64,000 nt of DNA, taken from contig NZ_QBUG01000012.1 in assembly GCF_003058225.1 (NCBI RefSeq), forward strand, positions 124,001-188,000. Direction: 5' to 3'. Both the position numbers and the translations under genes were made by a program. Shown here piece by piece: positions 22,552 to 36,071 of the stretch. The notes under the pieces were generated by a model that made no database searches, was not told the origin of the DNA, and was given only the letters and a program-made list of their open reading frames with translations. How positions within the stretch are numbered: position 1 is the first letter of the stretch; each line of letters opens with the position of its first letter. Origin of the DNA: Promicromonospora sp. AC04. Its GTDB lineage: Bacteria; Actinomycetota; Actinomycetes; Actinomycetales; Cellulomonadaceae.

Positions 22552-23568
22552 TCACTGCATACTACCACCCCGCACTGCTGGCGATCCTGGTACGACATGA
22601 CTCCCTGTTGCACCTGACGAGCCGGACGATAGCGCACCTGTGTTTCCGGTAATTCTCCGTGCGCGCGCGCCCGTCAGGTCGATCCCCGGGCTCAGCCGCC
22701 GCCAGCCCGCGGTCTCGTCCACGAGATCTGCCAGGACGGAGTCCCGCCGCTTCCGGTGCTCGGGCCCGGCGAGCACCAGGACGGTCGGCCCTGCGCCCGA
22801 GACCGTGGCCGGGACGCCCTCGGCCCGCAGGGCCCGCAGCAGCTCGCTGGAAGCCCCGAGCACCGCCGCCCGGTAGGGCTGGTGCAGGCGGTCCTCCGTG
22901 GCGTCGAACAACAGCTCCGGGCGCCGGGCCAGGGCCTCCACCAGGAGTGCGGCCCGGCCCGCGGTGAAGGCGGCGTCGGCGTGCGACACCCGCGCGGGCA
23001 GAGCGGCCCGCGCCCTCGCGGTCGCGAGCCGGGCGTCGGGCACCAGCACCGTGGCCTCGATGGTCGGGTCGACGTCCAGGCCGACGGCGCGCGGGCCGTC
23101 GTCGGTGGTCCAGGCGACGGTGGCCCCGCCCTGGATGGCGGGTGCGGCGTTGTCGGGGTGCCCCTCGAACTCCGTGGCCAGCGCCAGCACCGTCGCGGCG
23201 TCGACGGCCCGCGGCTCGGCCAGCAAGGCCCGCGCCGCGACGATCCCGGCCACCACGGCCGCCGACGACGACCCGAGACCACGGCCGTGCGGGATCACGT
23301 TGTGGCACGTCATGTGGATGCCGGTGGGGACGGCGCCCGCCAGGTCCATGGTGCGCCGCAGCGCGCGCACCACCAGGTGGTCCTCCCCGAGAGGAACCTC
23401 CCCGGCCCCCTCGCCCTCGACCTCGACGACCACCTCGTCGGCCGCCACGAGGCGCACCTCGACCTCGTCGTACAGGGCAAGGGCAAGGCCGAGGGAATCG
23501 AACCCGGGCCCGAGGTTCGCGCTCGTGGCGGGCACCCGGACCCGCACGTGGTCGGCGCCGAGCTGCAT
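22552..23568 (-). CDS. thrB: Homoserine kinase
   Basis: GHMP-family kinase that phosphorylates homoserine for threonine synthesis; 338 residues, somewhat longer than the usual 300-320. Motifs: VPATSANLGPGFDSLG at the N-terminus, the phosphate loop IPHGRGLGSSSA (residues 92-103), and GAGPTVLVL. After the domain a tail of about 35 Gly/Ser-rich residues (GNTGALSSGSSGATG) extends the protein and looks disordered. The ATG at 23568 overlaps the thrC TGA by one base. Confidence 0.95.
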   Translation of the reverse strand: MQLGADHVRVRVPATSANLGPGFDSLGLALALYDEVEVRLVAADEVVVEVEGEGAGEVPLGEDHLVVRALRRTMDLAGAVPTGIHMTCHNVIPHGRGLGSSSAAVVAGIVAARALLAEPRAVDAATVLALATEFEGHPDNAAPAIQGGATVAWTTDDGPRAVGLDVDPTIEATVLVPDARLATARARAALPARVSHADAAFTAGRAALLVEALARRPELLFDATEDRLHQPYRAAVLGASSELLRALRAEGVPATVSGAGPTVLVLAGPEHRKRRDSVLADLVDETAGWRRLSPGIDLTGARARRITGNTGALSSGSSGATGSHVVPGSPAVRGGSMQ

Positions 23569-24695
23569 CAGAGTGACAGAGCGTCGGCGATCGACACGAC
23601 GTCGGCGGAGACCCGTACGGGCTCCACCTCGCCGCCGTCCGGCGTGCGGAGCGCCCAGCTCGGGTCCTTGAGCCCGTGGCCGGTGACAGTGATGGTGATG
23701 CGCGCCCCCGCGGGCACCAGGCCGCGCTCGTGGCGCGCCAGGAGGCCCGCGACGCCCGCCGCGGAGGCCGGCTCGACGAACACGCCTACCTCGGCGGAGA
23801 GGATCCGGTGTGCCGCGAGGATCTGCTCGTCCGTCACTGCCTCGATGACGCCGCCGGACGTGTCCCTGGCCTCCTCGGCCAGCTCCCACGAGGCGGGGTT
23901 GCCGATGCGGATGGCGGTGGCGATGGTGTCCGGGTCGTCGATTGGGTGGCCCTTGACGATCGGGGCGGCGCCCGCTGCCTGGAAGCCCCACATCGCCGGC
24001 GTCCTGCTGGCCATGCCCGCCTCGGCGTACTCCGTGAAACCCTTCCAGTACGCCGTGATGTTCCCGGCGTTGCCGACGGGCAGCAGGTGGATGTCCGGGG
24101 CGTCGCCCAGCGCGTCCACGATCTCGAACGCACCGGTCTTCTGGCCCTCGATGCGGTCCGGGTTCACCGAGTTCACGAGCTCGACGGGGTGGGTGTCGGC
24201 GAGCTTGCGGGCCGCCACGAGGCAGTCGTCGAAGTTGCCGTCCACCTGCAGCAGGCGGGCGCCGTGGGCGACCGCCTGGCTCAGCTTGCCCATGGCGATC
24301 TTGCCGTCCGGCACGAGCACCGCGCAGATCATGCCCGCGCGGGTCGCGTACGCGGCAGCCGACGCCGACGTGTTGCCCGTCGATGCGCACACCACTGCCC
24401 GGGCGCCGCGCCCAGCCGCCGCGGAGATCGCGGTCGTCATGCCGCGGTCCTTGAACGAGCCGGTCGGGTTCATGCCCTCGACCTTGACGTAGACCTCGGC
24501 GCCCGTGCGCTCGGACAGCGCCGGCGCGGGCACCAACGGCGTGCCGCCCTCGCCCAGCGTCACGACCTTCTGCTGCACGTGCGCGGGCAGGCGGTCGGCG
24601 TACTCGGCGATCACACCGCGCCACAGGCGCGAGGTGGGGGCCACGCCGGAGGCGGCGGACGGGAGGTTCGGTTCAGCGGGCAGCACAGGAGGCAC
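23568..24695 (-). CDS. thrC: Threonine synthase
   Basis: PLP enzyme converting O-phosphohomoserine to threonine; 375 residues. The PLP lysine is Lys82 in [11 protein letters not shown], and the phosphate-binding loop [14 protein letters not shown] follows. The protein belongs to the short class (II) usual in Actinobacteria. It starts with GTG at 24695, four bases after the hom stop. The first 20 residues are Pro-rich and a later start cannot be excluded. Confidence 0.95.
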   Translation of the reverse strand: MPPVLPAEPNLPSAASGVAPTSRLWRGVIAEYADRLPAHVQQKVVTLGEGGTPLVPAPALSERTGAEVYVKVEGMNPTGSFKDRGMTTAISAAAGRGARAVVCASTGNTSASAAAYATRAGMICAVLVPDGKIAMGKLSQAVAHGARLLQVDGNFDDCLVAARKLADTHPVELVNSVNPDRIEGQKTGAFEIVDALGDAPDIHLLPVGNAGNITAYWKGFTEYAEAGMASRTPAMWGFQAAGAAPIVKGHPIDDPDTIATAIRIGNPASWELAEEARDTSGGVIEAVTDEQILAAHRILSAEVGVFVEPASAAGVAGLLARHERGLVPAGARITITVTGHGLKDPSWALRTPDGGEVEPVRVSADVVSIADALSL

Positions 24696-24698
24696 GGT

Positions 24699-25997
<1,299 letters not shown>

Positions 25998-26120
25998 AGC
26001 GATCCTGCTTTCGTTTTCGGGGAACGGTCCGGCCCCACGCAGGTCCGCACGGGAGCTCCGGCCGCTGCGATCAGGGTAGCCGCAGCGTCTGACACGCGAG
26101 GACTCTGTCTCACAACGACA

Positions 26121-26214
26121 CCGCCGAAGTAGAACTGCAGCGAGACAGAACTGCAGCGGCGGTCGGCGTTCTACCTCGCTGCGGTTCTATCTCGCCACAG
26201 TTCTACTCCGGCGG
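26121..26214. repeat. Palindromic repeat, family shared with 55.7 kb (copy 1)
   Basis: Arms 26121-26158 and 26177-26214 (38 bases each) pair with about six mismatches around an 18-base loop. Each arm contains two copies of a unit close to AGAACTGTGGCGAGA. The same unit builds the palindrome at 55736-55839. It lies 12 bases past the secA stop and upstream of hom, so it may end the secA transcript. No transposase or target-site duplication is evident. Confidence 0.8.
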
Positions 26215-26225
26215 GTTACGGGGCG

Positions 26226-29180
<2,955 letters not shown>

Positions 29181-29293
29181 GCGGGTTCTCCCAGGTCGTC
29201 GTCAAGTTTCGCCGTCGTCCATCGTAGGCCGTAAACCTGAGCCGGTGGCCCAGTAACCGACTGCGGACCGACACGTTCGCTCCCGGGATAACG

Positions 29294-30991
29294 TCAGCGC
29301 GCCTCGTCGAGTTCCGTCGGAGTGCTCGGCGCGGCGCCCGGTACCGCGCCGGCGACCTGTCCGGACGTCGTCCGCCGGCCCGCCTGCGCGTCACGCATCT
29401 GCTCGGCGGTGTCGTACCCGAGCGCCGCCTCGGCGGCCTCGTCGGCGAGCGCCAGGCCGGCCGTGCCGTACAGGTGGAACACCGCGTCGGCGCCGTGCCG
29501 CTCGAGCTCGGCCACGTCGTCGTCGTACCGCGCGACGGCGGCGACCGTGCCGTCGAAGCCGCTGGCGCGCAGCTGGGACAGCGCGATGAGGTTCGCCGCG
29601 TGGAACGGCATCGCGAGGATCGCGAGGCGGACGGCGCCGGCGCTGCGCACCCGGCCCCAGAACTCGATGTCCGTCGCGTCGGCCTGCACCACGGTGAAAC
29701 CCTCGCTGCGCAGGGTGGTGACGCGAGCCGGGTCGTGCTCGACGCCGACGACATCCATGCCGTAGTCGTCGCGCAGCTTCCGGACGGCGCCACGACCGAC
29801 CCGGCCCATCCCGAGCACGAGCGCCTCCGCGCCGGACACGTCGATGAGCCGCTCCTCGCGGTGCAGCCATTCGTTGGGCTTGGACGGGAAACGCTTGGCC
29901 AGCGACATCGCGAACTCGTTGCCGCGGGTGTTGACGGCGGAGGACAGCACGAAGCTGGCGGCGACGGCGACGGCGAGCACCACCAGCCAGTCGTCGTGCA
30001 GCAGGCCCGTCTGGGAGCCGACGGCGACGACGATCAGGCCGAACTCCGAGTAGTTGGTCAGCACCAGCCCCGACAGGATCGCCGTGCGCTTGCGCAGCCG
30101 CATCAGGCGCAGCAGCACCGCCGTCACGATCGCCTGCAGCGGCAGCATGAGCAGCAGGAGCAGCCCGATCACCGCGGCCTGCCAGCTCAGCTCGCCGGAG
30201 AAGCCGATGGACACGAAGAAGCCGACGAGCAGCAGCTCCTTGACGGTGAACAGGGTGCGCGACAGCTCGGTGGCCGCCGGGTGGCCGGCCAGGAGCATGC
30301 CCATGACGAGCGCGCCGAGGTCGCCCTTGAGCCCGACCGCCTCGAACAGGGCGTAGCCCGGGCCGAGCGCGACCGCCACGCCGAACAGCGCCTGCAGCTC
30401 GCCGTGGCCCACCTTCGACCACACCTTGCGCAACAGCCAGGCCCCCGGGATCAGCAGCACGAGGGCGAACGCCCACGGGCTCGGCGGGTGCTCGGAGGCC
30501 ACGGAGAGGAAGACGACGGCGATCAGGTCCTGCATGACCAGCACACCGATGGCGATCCGGCCGTAGAGGGCGGACTGGTCAGAGCGTGTGTCGAGCACCT
30601 TGACCACGAACACCGTGGACGAGAACGACAGGGCGAGCCCGAGCAGCGCGAGGACACCCAGGCCCTCGCCCGCGAGCATCGAGAACCCGATCACGCCGAG
30701 CAGGCCGAGGAACCCGACGGCGATCGCGACGCTCACCAGGAGGTGCGCCACGGTGGTGAACCACACGTCCTTGCGCAGCAGGGTCTTGACGTCGAGCTTG
30801 AGGCCGATGCCGAACAGCAGCAGCGTCACACCGAGGTCGGCGATGGTCTCGAGGTAGGGCGGCTCCGCGATGCCGGCCGCGTGGAGCGCGAACCCCGCCA
30901 CCAGGAACCCCACGAGGGGCGGCAGCCGGAGCAGTACCGCCCCGAGTCCGGCCGCGACCGTTGCTACCAGGAAAATCGCAGCGGTGACCAT
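29294..30991 (-). CDS. Monovalent cation:proton antiporter with RCK domain (Kef/YbaL type)
   Basis: Membrane antiporter of 565 residues. The first 385 or so form about twelve spans of the CPA2 family, beginning FLVATVAAGLGAVLLRLPPL, with LLLFGIGLKLD marking the conserved early helix. The C-terminal TrkA-N/RCK domain (about 405-530) has the dinucleotide loop LVLGMGRVGRGAV and an acid at the end of the second strand (GVEHDPARV), so NAD(H) or ATP could gate it. K+ efflux is the likely role, by family. A Thr/Pro-rich tail follows. Start ATG at 30991. Confidence 0.9.
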   Translation of the reverse strand: MVTAAIFLVATVAAGLGAVLLRLPPLVGFLVAGFALHAAGIAEPPYLETIADLGVTLLLFGIGLKLDVKTLLRKDVWFTTVAHLLVSVAIAVGFLGLLGVIGFSMLAGEGLGVLALLGLALSFSSTVFVVKVLDTRSDQSALYGRIAIGVLVMQDLIAVVFLSVASEHPPSPWAFALVLLIPGAWLLRKVWSKVGHGELQALFGVAVALGPGYALFEAVGLKGDLGALVMGMLLAGHPAATELSRTLFTVKELLLVGFFVSIGFSGELSWQAAVIGLLLLLMLPLQAIVTAVLLRLMRLRKRTAILSGLVLTNYSEFGLIVVAVGSQTGLLHDDWLVVLAVAVAASFVLSSAVNTRGNEFAMSLAKRFPSKPNEWLHREERLIDVSGAEALVLGMGRVGRGAVRKLRDDYGMDVVGVEHDPARVTTLRSEGFTVVQADATDIEFWGRVRSAGAVRLAILAMPFHAANLIALSQLRASGFDGTVAAVARYDDDVAELERHGADAVFHLYGTAGLALADEAAEAALGYDTAEQMRDAQAGRRTTSGQVAGAVPGAAPSTPTELDEAR

Positions 30992-31016
30992 GCCCCGAGT
31001 TTAGTTGTCCTGTGTT

Positions 31017-32279
31017 TCACGAAATGGCCGTCGCGGCGCGCAGCGCAGGTGAAAGTGTCCCCTTGTCCTCGACGGTCACCCCGTCGAGCCCCAGCCACCG
31101 TGCCATCGCGCCGAGCTCGGCAGCCAGACGTGCGGGGGTGTTGTCCGTCAGCACGGGCTCGGCGTGCGCCGACTGCACCCGCAGCACGCCCGCGGCCCGG
31201 TCCGCCTTGAGGTCTACCCGGGCCGTGAGCTGCGAGTCCTCGAGGAACGGCAGCACGTAGTACCCGTCGACGCGCTGGGCGGCCGGGGTGTAGATACCGA
31301 TCCGGTACCGCATCCCGAACAGGCGCTCCAGGCGCGTGCGTTCCCACACCAGCGGGTCGAACGGCGCGAGCAGCGCCTGCCCCGTGGCCTGCCGGGGGCG
31401 GGCGGCGTCGCGGTGCAGGAACCACTGCTCGGAACCGCCCGCAACGCGGGCCGGCAGCAGCACCCCCTCGTCCACGAGGTCGGCGAGGGCCTGGTCCGCG
31501 ACCCGCCCCTTGAGCCGGTAGTAGTCCTTGATGCAGCGCGCGACACCGATCCCGTGCGCCCGCGCGCCGAGCTCCAGCAGGGCCCGCTTGGCGTCCGCCT
31601 CGGGCACGTCCACGAAGGCCGACGGCGGCAGCACCCGTTCCGGCAGGTCGTACAGCCGCTCGAACTGCGAGTTCCGCCCCGCCGAGACGACGTCGCCCGT
31701 GAAGAACAGGTGCTCGACCACGCGCTTCTCGGTGGTCCGGTCCCACCACGTGCCTCGCTTGCGGCGCACCGAGCGCCCCTCGGACACGAACCTGTCGTGG
31801 ATCTGGGAGGCCGACAGCGGCCCCTCGGCCGCCACCAGGTCACGCACCTCCCGGACCTGCGGTGCGTCGGGCAGGCGCACGCCGTCCAGCTCGCCCCAGT
31901 CGTAGTCCTGCGCGAACGACCGGCGCCGGAAGGCCAGCAGCGGCCAGGCGCGCGGCGGCACGTAGGCCGCGACGTGCGCCCAGCTCTCCACGAGCCGGCG
32001 GTCCGCGGCCGCGCCCCGGGTCGCGCGCCGGGCGTGCTTGCCCGACGTCGTGGCCCGGTCCAGCAAATCGGTGTCGTACGGGCCCAGCCGCGAGAACAGC
32101 GGCAGCTGGTGCGCCCGGGCGAGAACGTTCACCGAGTCGATCTGGAGCAGGCCGAGCCGGTCGATCACGGCCTGCACGTGCCGCATGGTGCGCGGCCCGT
32201 CGGTGCGCGGGCGGTGGAGGCCCTGGGCCGCGACGGCGACGCGGCGGGCCTGGTCGAGGGACAGCGAGATCGGTTGCAC
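31017..32279 (-). CDS. Winged-helix DNA glycosylase-like protein (YcaQ/AlkX, HTH_42 family)
   Basis: Member of the HTH_42 family, whose studied members unhook DNA interstrand crosslinks; 420 residues. The putative catalytic motif Gln-hydrophobic-Asp is Gln46-Ile47-Asp48 in RLGLLQIDSVNVLARAH, the form seen in YcaQ rather than the Gln-X-Gln of AlkZ. Other conserved parts are LPLFSRLGPYD and ESWAHVAAYVP. GTG at 32279 is chosen since similarity begins at once (SLSLDQARR); the Shine-Dalgarno is weak and translation could begin up to 100 bases earlier. It diverges from comF. Confidence 0.82.
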   Translation of the reverse strand: MQPISLSLDQARRVAVAAQGLHRPRTDGPRTMRHVQAVIDRLGLLQIDSVNVLARAHQLPLFSRLGPYDTDLLDRATTSGKHARRATRGAAADRRLVESWAHVAAYVPPRAWPLLAFRRRSFAQDYDWGELDGVRLPDAPQVREVRDLVAAEGPLSASQIHDRFVSEGRSVRRKRGTWWDRTTEKRVVEHLFFTGDVVSAGRNSQFERLYDLPERVLPPSAFVDVPEADAKRALLELGARAHGIGVARCIKDYYRLKGRVADQALADLVDEGVLLPARVAGGSEQWFLHRDAARPRQATGQALLAPFDPLVWERTRLERLFGMRYRIGIYTPAAQRVDGYYVLPFLEDSQLTARVDLKADRAAGVLRVQSAHAEPVLTDNTPARLAAELGAMARWLGLDGVTVEDKGTLSPALRAATAIS

Positions 32280-32379
32280 AAGGACATCGTGCCGCGAGCC
32301 ACTGACACTCCACCGCCCACCTGACTGAGCGCTGGGTCGTTCACCCGGCCCGGACACCCGAACAGGGCAAGAATCCACA

Positions 32380-32457
32380 AAGGTCCGCTTCGATCAAGCA
32401 GTTCGGCATGGTTCTGGCCCCAAATCCGTGCCGAACTGCTTGATCGAAGCGGACCTT
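32380..32457. repeat. Perfect 29-base inverted repeat between divergent genes
   Basis: Arms 32380-32408 and 32429-32457 are exact reverse complements, separated by 20 bases. It lies in the 244-base gap between the divergent YcaQ-like gene and comF, where no terminator is needed. It could be a cruciform-forming element, a two-sided operator or a mobile palindrome. No open frame of coding character covers it. Confidence 0.85.
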
Positions 32458-32523
32458 CGATCCCGGGGGATCGCGGGCTGTGGACAAGCAGCGCGGGGTC
32501 GCGCGGGCGGGCAAGGTGGCGGG

Positions 32524-33333
32524 GTGTCCCCGATCCGCCTGCTCGCTCGCCTGCTGCTGCCCGTCGCCTGCCCGTGCGGCGAGCTCGACGTGCCCTGGTG
32601 CACCGCCTGCGCAGCACTCCTGGCCGGCCCGCCCGTACGGGCCGAGCAGGGCGCACCCCGCCTCGACCGGCTCGACGGCGTCCCGCCCGTACCCGTGTGG
32701 ACGCTCACGCCCTACGCCGGGCCGGTACGCGACGTCGTCGTGCACTGGAAGGACCGCGGGCGGGCCGATCTCGACCGGCTCCTCGCGCCCGCGCTACGGC
32801 GGGCCGCCGCCCGTCTCGCACCGGTCCTGTCCCCCGCGCTCGACAGCGCGTCGGTCGACGGCCCGCCGGTCGACGGCGCGCCGGTCGCCGTCGTGCCCGT
32901 GCCCTCCACGGGGGCCGCGCGACGGGCCCGGGGGCGCGAGCCCGTCGCGGTCCTGGCCCGGGCCGTGGCCGGCGGCCTGCATGACGCCGGGATGCCCGCG
33001 CGCGTGGTGCCCGCCCTCGCCCGCCGCGGTCCCGGGCGGGACCAGGTGGGCCTCGGCGCCCGTGCTCGCGGGCGCAACCTGAGCGGCTCCGTCCGCATGA
33101 CGAGACGCGGAGCACGGGCCCTCGGACAAAGATCGATCTGCATTCTTGTGGACGACGTCCTGACGACGGGCGCCACCCTGGCCGCCGTCGAGCAGGCCCT
33201 CGAGGAGTACGGTCACGACGTCCTGGGGGCAACTGTGCTGGCAGCGACGCCGCCCCCGGCGGCGGCCGGCGCGGACCGCAGAACACCCGCCGCCGAGCAC
33301 GAGCGGGAATCTGCTCGGAACCTGAAAGTGTGA
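32524..33333 (+). CDS. ComF family phosphoribosyltransferase-like protein
   Basis: Protein of 269 residues with a short N-terminal Cys pair region (CPCGELDVPWCTAC), possibly zinc-binding, and a C-terminal type I phosphoribosyltransferase fold with the PRPP loop ILVDDVLTTGATLA. ComF proteins take part in DNA uptake in naturally competent bacteria, but in Actinobacteria the role is unclear. Start GTG at 32524, with AAGGTGG upstream. It precedes hpf, a common actinobacterial arrangement. Confidence 0.88.
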   Translation: MSPIRLLARLLLPVACPCGELDVPWCTACAALLAGPPVRAEQGAPRLDRLDGVPPVPVWTLTPYAGPVRDVVVHWKDRGRADLDRLLAPALRRAAARLAPVLSPALDSASVDGPPVDGAPVAVVPVPSTGAARRARGREPVAVLARAVAGGLHDAGMPARVVPALARRGPGRDQVGLGARARGRNLSGSVRMTRRGARALGQRSICILVDDVLTTGATLAAVEQALEEYGHDVLGATVLAATPPPAAAGADRRTPAAEHERESARNLKV

Positions 33334-33562
33334 CAGATCTGTGTCGTCTCGTTCACTGTCCGTTGGGACTGTCGTTACCCAGGTGACGGAGTTAGCCTGA
33401 ACCTCCCACGCAAGATCTGAGCCCGACGATGTCGTCGGAATACACGCGACGGGAGGTGGTTCGTGCCCGGCACCAGCAGGGGGTGCCATATCCAGTAGAG
33501 ACGGGCGCGCGCCGCCGGCAAGGGACGGCGTGGCCCAGGGTTCCCGGAGCGGAGATACGCAC

Positions 33563-34237
33563 ATGGAAATTGTCGTTGTCGGCAGGCACACGGACGTGGC
33601 AGATCGGTTTCGCCAGCACGTGGAGGACAAGCTCGCGAAGGTCGAGCTGCTGTCCCCGTACGTACGCCGGGTGGATGTGGAGGTCACGCACGAGAACAAC
33701 CCGCGGCTCTCCGAGAGCCGCGAGCGCGTCGAGCTCACGCTGCGCGCGAAGGGTCCGGTGATCCGCGCCGAGGCTGCGGCGGACGACCGCTTCGGCGCCC
33801 TGGACCTCGCCATCGACAAGCTGAACGAGCGACTGCGCCGCGCGCGGGACCGGCGCAAGGACCACCGCAACAACAAGGTGCTCGCCCCCGTGGACGTCCG
33901 CCCCCTCGATGAGATCCTCACCGACGGCGGCAGCGGGTCCACCAACGCACCCGAGCCCCAGATCTCGACCCCCGCAGCGCTGGCCGCGCCGGGTGACTCC
34001 GTCGAGACCACGATCGGCGACTCGCCGGTGGTGATCCGCCAGAAGCTGCACCACGCTGACCCGATGACCCTCGACGACGCCGTCTACGAGATGGAGATGG
34101 TGGGCCACGACTTCTACCTCTTCATCGACAAGGAGACGTCGCGCCCGTCGGTGCTCTACAAGCGCAAGGGCTGGTCGTTCGGTGTGATCCAGCTCGACAA
34201 CCCGTGCGGCACGGCTCCGGTCACCGACCTGACCTGA
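33563..34237 (+). CDS. hpf: Ribosome hibernation promoting factor, long form
   Basis: Binds the 30S decoding centre and dimerises ribosomes to 100S in stress; 224 residues. The N-terminal S30AE domain (MEIVVVGRHTDVADRF to about residue 105) and the C-terminal dimerisation domain (VIRQKLHHADPMTLDDAVYE to VLYKRKGWSFGVIQL) are joined by a Pro/Gly-rich linker, so it is the long form. ATG at 33563 has GGAG eight bases upstream. The 229-base gap after comF leaves room for its own stress-responsive promoter, though none was firmly identified. Confidence 0.94.
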   Translation: MEIVVVGRHTDVADRFRQHVEDKLAKVELLSPYVRRVDVEVTHENNPRLSESRERVELTLRAKGPVIRAEAAADDRFGALDLAIDKLNERLRRARDRRKDHRNNKVLAPVDVRPLDEILTDGGSGSTNAPEPQISTPAALAAPGDSVETTIGDSPVVIRQKLHHADPMTLDDAVYEMEMVGHDFYLFIDKETSRPSVLYKRKGWSFGVIQLDNPCGTAPVTDLT

Positions 34238-34252
34238 CCTTGCTGGGGTAGC

Positions 34253-34305
34253 ACCAGGGCGAGCTGTAACCGCGGCACGACCCCGCGGTTACAGCTCGCC
34301 CTGGT
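34253..34305. terminator. Bidirectional terminator-like palindrome between hpf and lpqB
   Basis: Arms 34253-34275 and 34283-34305 pair perfectly over 23 bases with a seven-base loop, between the converging stops of hpf and lpqB. No U-tract flanks it on either strand. Confidence 0.75.
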
Positions 34306-34334
34306 CCCGTCTCACCCCGCTTCAGCGCACGGGG

Positions 34335-36071
34335 TCAGCCCGGGAAAGCCACCAGGTCCACGTCCTCGGCGAACGGCTGCCAGACACCCGTCTCCTCGTG
34401 CTCCAGGTCGCCGCCCTTGGTGACCACCAGGATCCCCTGCTCGGTCACGCCGGCCGCGAGCTGCTCGACGTCGGTGAGCCCTGGCAGCTGACGGGACTGG
34501 CCACCGGTACCGGCCAGGCCGCCGACGCCGGCGGTCCAGACGCCGGACGTGCCCTCGTTGTTCCGGGTCAGGAGCGCCAGTGTGGTGAGCCCCGCCCAGC
34601 GGGCTTCCTCGACGTCGGCCACGGGTGCGCCCACCGAGATCGCCGATGCGAGATCGGCCGGGGTGCCGTCTGCGTCCCGCACGATGCCCGCCACCTGCAC
34701 CTGCGTGCCCGACGGCGCCTCGCTGACGATCGCCACGCGTGAGCCCTCCGGCGCCACGGACACGCTGATCACCTTGCGCCCGCTCAGCCAGTCGGGCTTC
34801 AGGGTGACCTCCTCGAGCGGGTCCTCGTCCGTGCCCTCGCCCATGGCCACCCGCAGCTCGCCGCTGCCGCCGCTGGTCCAGGTGGCCTCGAACTTGTCGA
34901 CCGACGGCGCCGCCAGGTCCGAGCCCGTCATGAGCGTCAGCGGACCGCCGTCGAGGGAGACGTTCACTATCCGGTCGTGGCCGTCGCGCACAACTATCGG
35001 CCTGGCCGCGGGGCTGAGCGCGAGCGCCGTCGGGTTGATCCCCGAGAGGTCGACGGGCATGTCGAAGTCCTCGAGCCGGCCGTTCTCCACCAGGTACAGG
35101 AGGTCGTCCTTGAGCGCCATCGGCTGGACGATCGTCGCGGGCAGGTCGACGTCGGTCGCGGGTACCGAGAGCCGGTTCGTACCGCTGAACAGGTCAACGG
35201 CGATGGTGCGGCCGGCGCCTTCGGAGAAGGTCGCGGAGAGCTGTGCGGCGATCACCGCGCGCTGGTCGGCCCGAGCGTCGCTGATCTCCTCGCTGAGCCG
35301 GACGGCCACCGCCTCCTCGTCGTCAGTTCCCTGGACCGACGGCGAGGCGAGCTGGGTCCCCTCCGGCACCAGGGACTGGGCGGCTCCCTGGAGCCACTCG
35401 GGCGGCCCGGCGAGCATCTCTTCCACCGCCACGGTGCGCCAGTTGCGGCGCGGGAACCAGCGCAGGTCGGGGACGAGGCTCTTGACGTTGTTCGAGGCCG
35501 GGAAGAACAGGCGCGTCGCGCGGTACTGGTTCGCGAACAGGTTGGCGGGTACGAGCACGCCGTTGTCGAGCGCGGAGATGCGCCACTCGCCGCCGACCTT
35601 CACGAGGGTGAACCGGTAGCCGAGCTCCCGCGGGGTGCCCACCTCCGTGTAGGCGCCGACGCTGTCGAGGGTCGCGATGGTCGTCGCCCGCACGACGATC
35701 TCCACCGTGTCGGTGCCCTCGAGCTCGATCCCGCGGTCGAACGGCTCGGGCATCGGCGCCTCGCGCACCACCCGTACGGACTCCTGCGGGTCCCACTTGG
35801 CGTCGGCGGTCAGGAACTCCCGTGCGGTCTGGAACTCCTTCGGGGACGTCGTGGCGGCGACCGCCGCGCCGAGGAAGCCCGACACGATCGCGTTCGGGGC
35901 CGCGCCGGCCCCGGGGCCATGCGGCAGCAACGCGATGTCGCCCTGCGCCTCCACGTCCGCGTTGCCCACCCGCACGGGGCCCGACATCGGGATCTGGGCG
36001 CAGGCCCCGAGCCCGGCGCCGCTCGCCAGCGTGACGACGAGGGCGATCGCCACGTGTGCCGCTCTGCGCAT
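34335..36071 (-). CDS. lpqB: Lipoprotein LpqB
   Basis: Membrane-anchored lipoprotein of 578 residues that works with the MtrAB system; in mycobacteria it binds the MtrB extracellular domain. The signal ends in lipobox LGAC with Cys24. A GerMN domain (about 90-330) is followed by a beta-propeller region (about 340-570) with repeated ALALSPAARPIVV and VAPEGSRVAIVSE motifs. Its ATG overlaps the mtrB stop by one base. It is last in the mtrA-mtrB-lpqB operon. Confidence 0.94.
   Translation of the reverse strand: MRRAAHVAIALVVTLASGAGLGACAQIPMSGPVRVGNADVEAQGDIALLPHGPGAGAAPNAIVSGFLGAAVAATTSPKEFQTAREFLTADAKWDPQESVRVVREAPMPEPFDRGIELEGTDTVEIVVRATTIATLDSVGAYTEVGTPRELGYRFTLVKVGGEWRISALDNGVLVPANLFANQYRATRLFFPASNNVKSLVPDLRWFPRRNWRTVAVEEMLAGPPEWLQGAAQSLVPEGTQLASPSVQGTDDEEAVAVRLSEEISDARADQRAVIAAQLSATFSEGAGRTIAVDLFSGTNRLSVPATDVDLPATIVQPMALKDDLLYLVENGRLEDFDMPVDLSGINPTALALSPAARPIVVRDGHDRIVNVSLDGGPLTLMTGSDLAAPSVDKFEATWTSGGSGELRVAMGEGTDEDPLEEVTLKPDWLSGRKVISVSVAPEGSRVAIVSEAPSGTQVQVAGIVRDADGTPADLASAISVGAPVADVEEARWAGLTTLALLTRNNEGTSGVWTAGVGGLAGTGGQSRQLPGLTDVEQLAAGVTEQGILVVTKGGDLEHEETGVWQPFAEDVDLVAFPG

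Noticed and set aside
23569-24624. In-frame extension of thrB through thrC
   Set aside because: Homoserine kinase begins at 23568 right after the thrC stop; the extension is an Arg-rich out-of-phase reading of thrC.
32428-32523. ComF starting at ATG 32428
   Set aside because: The ATG lies in the right arm of the perfect inverted repeat, and the added 32 residues are unlike ComF proteins; GTG 32524 has a ribosome site and fits the family.
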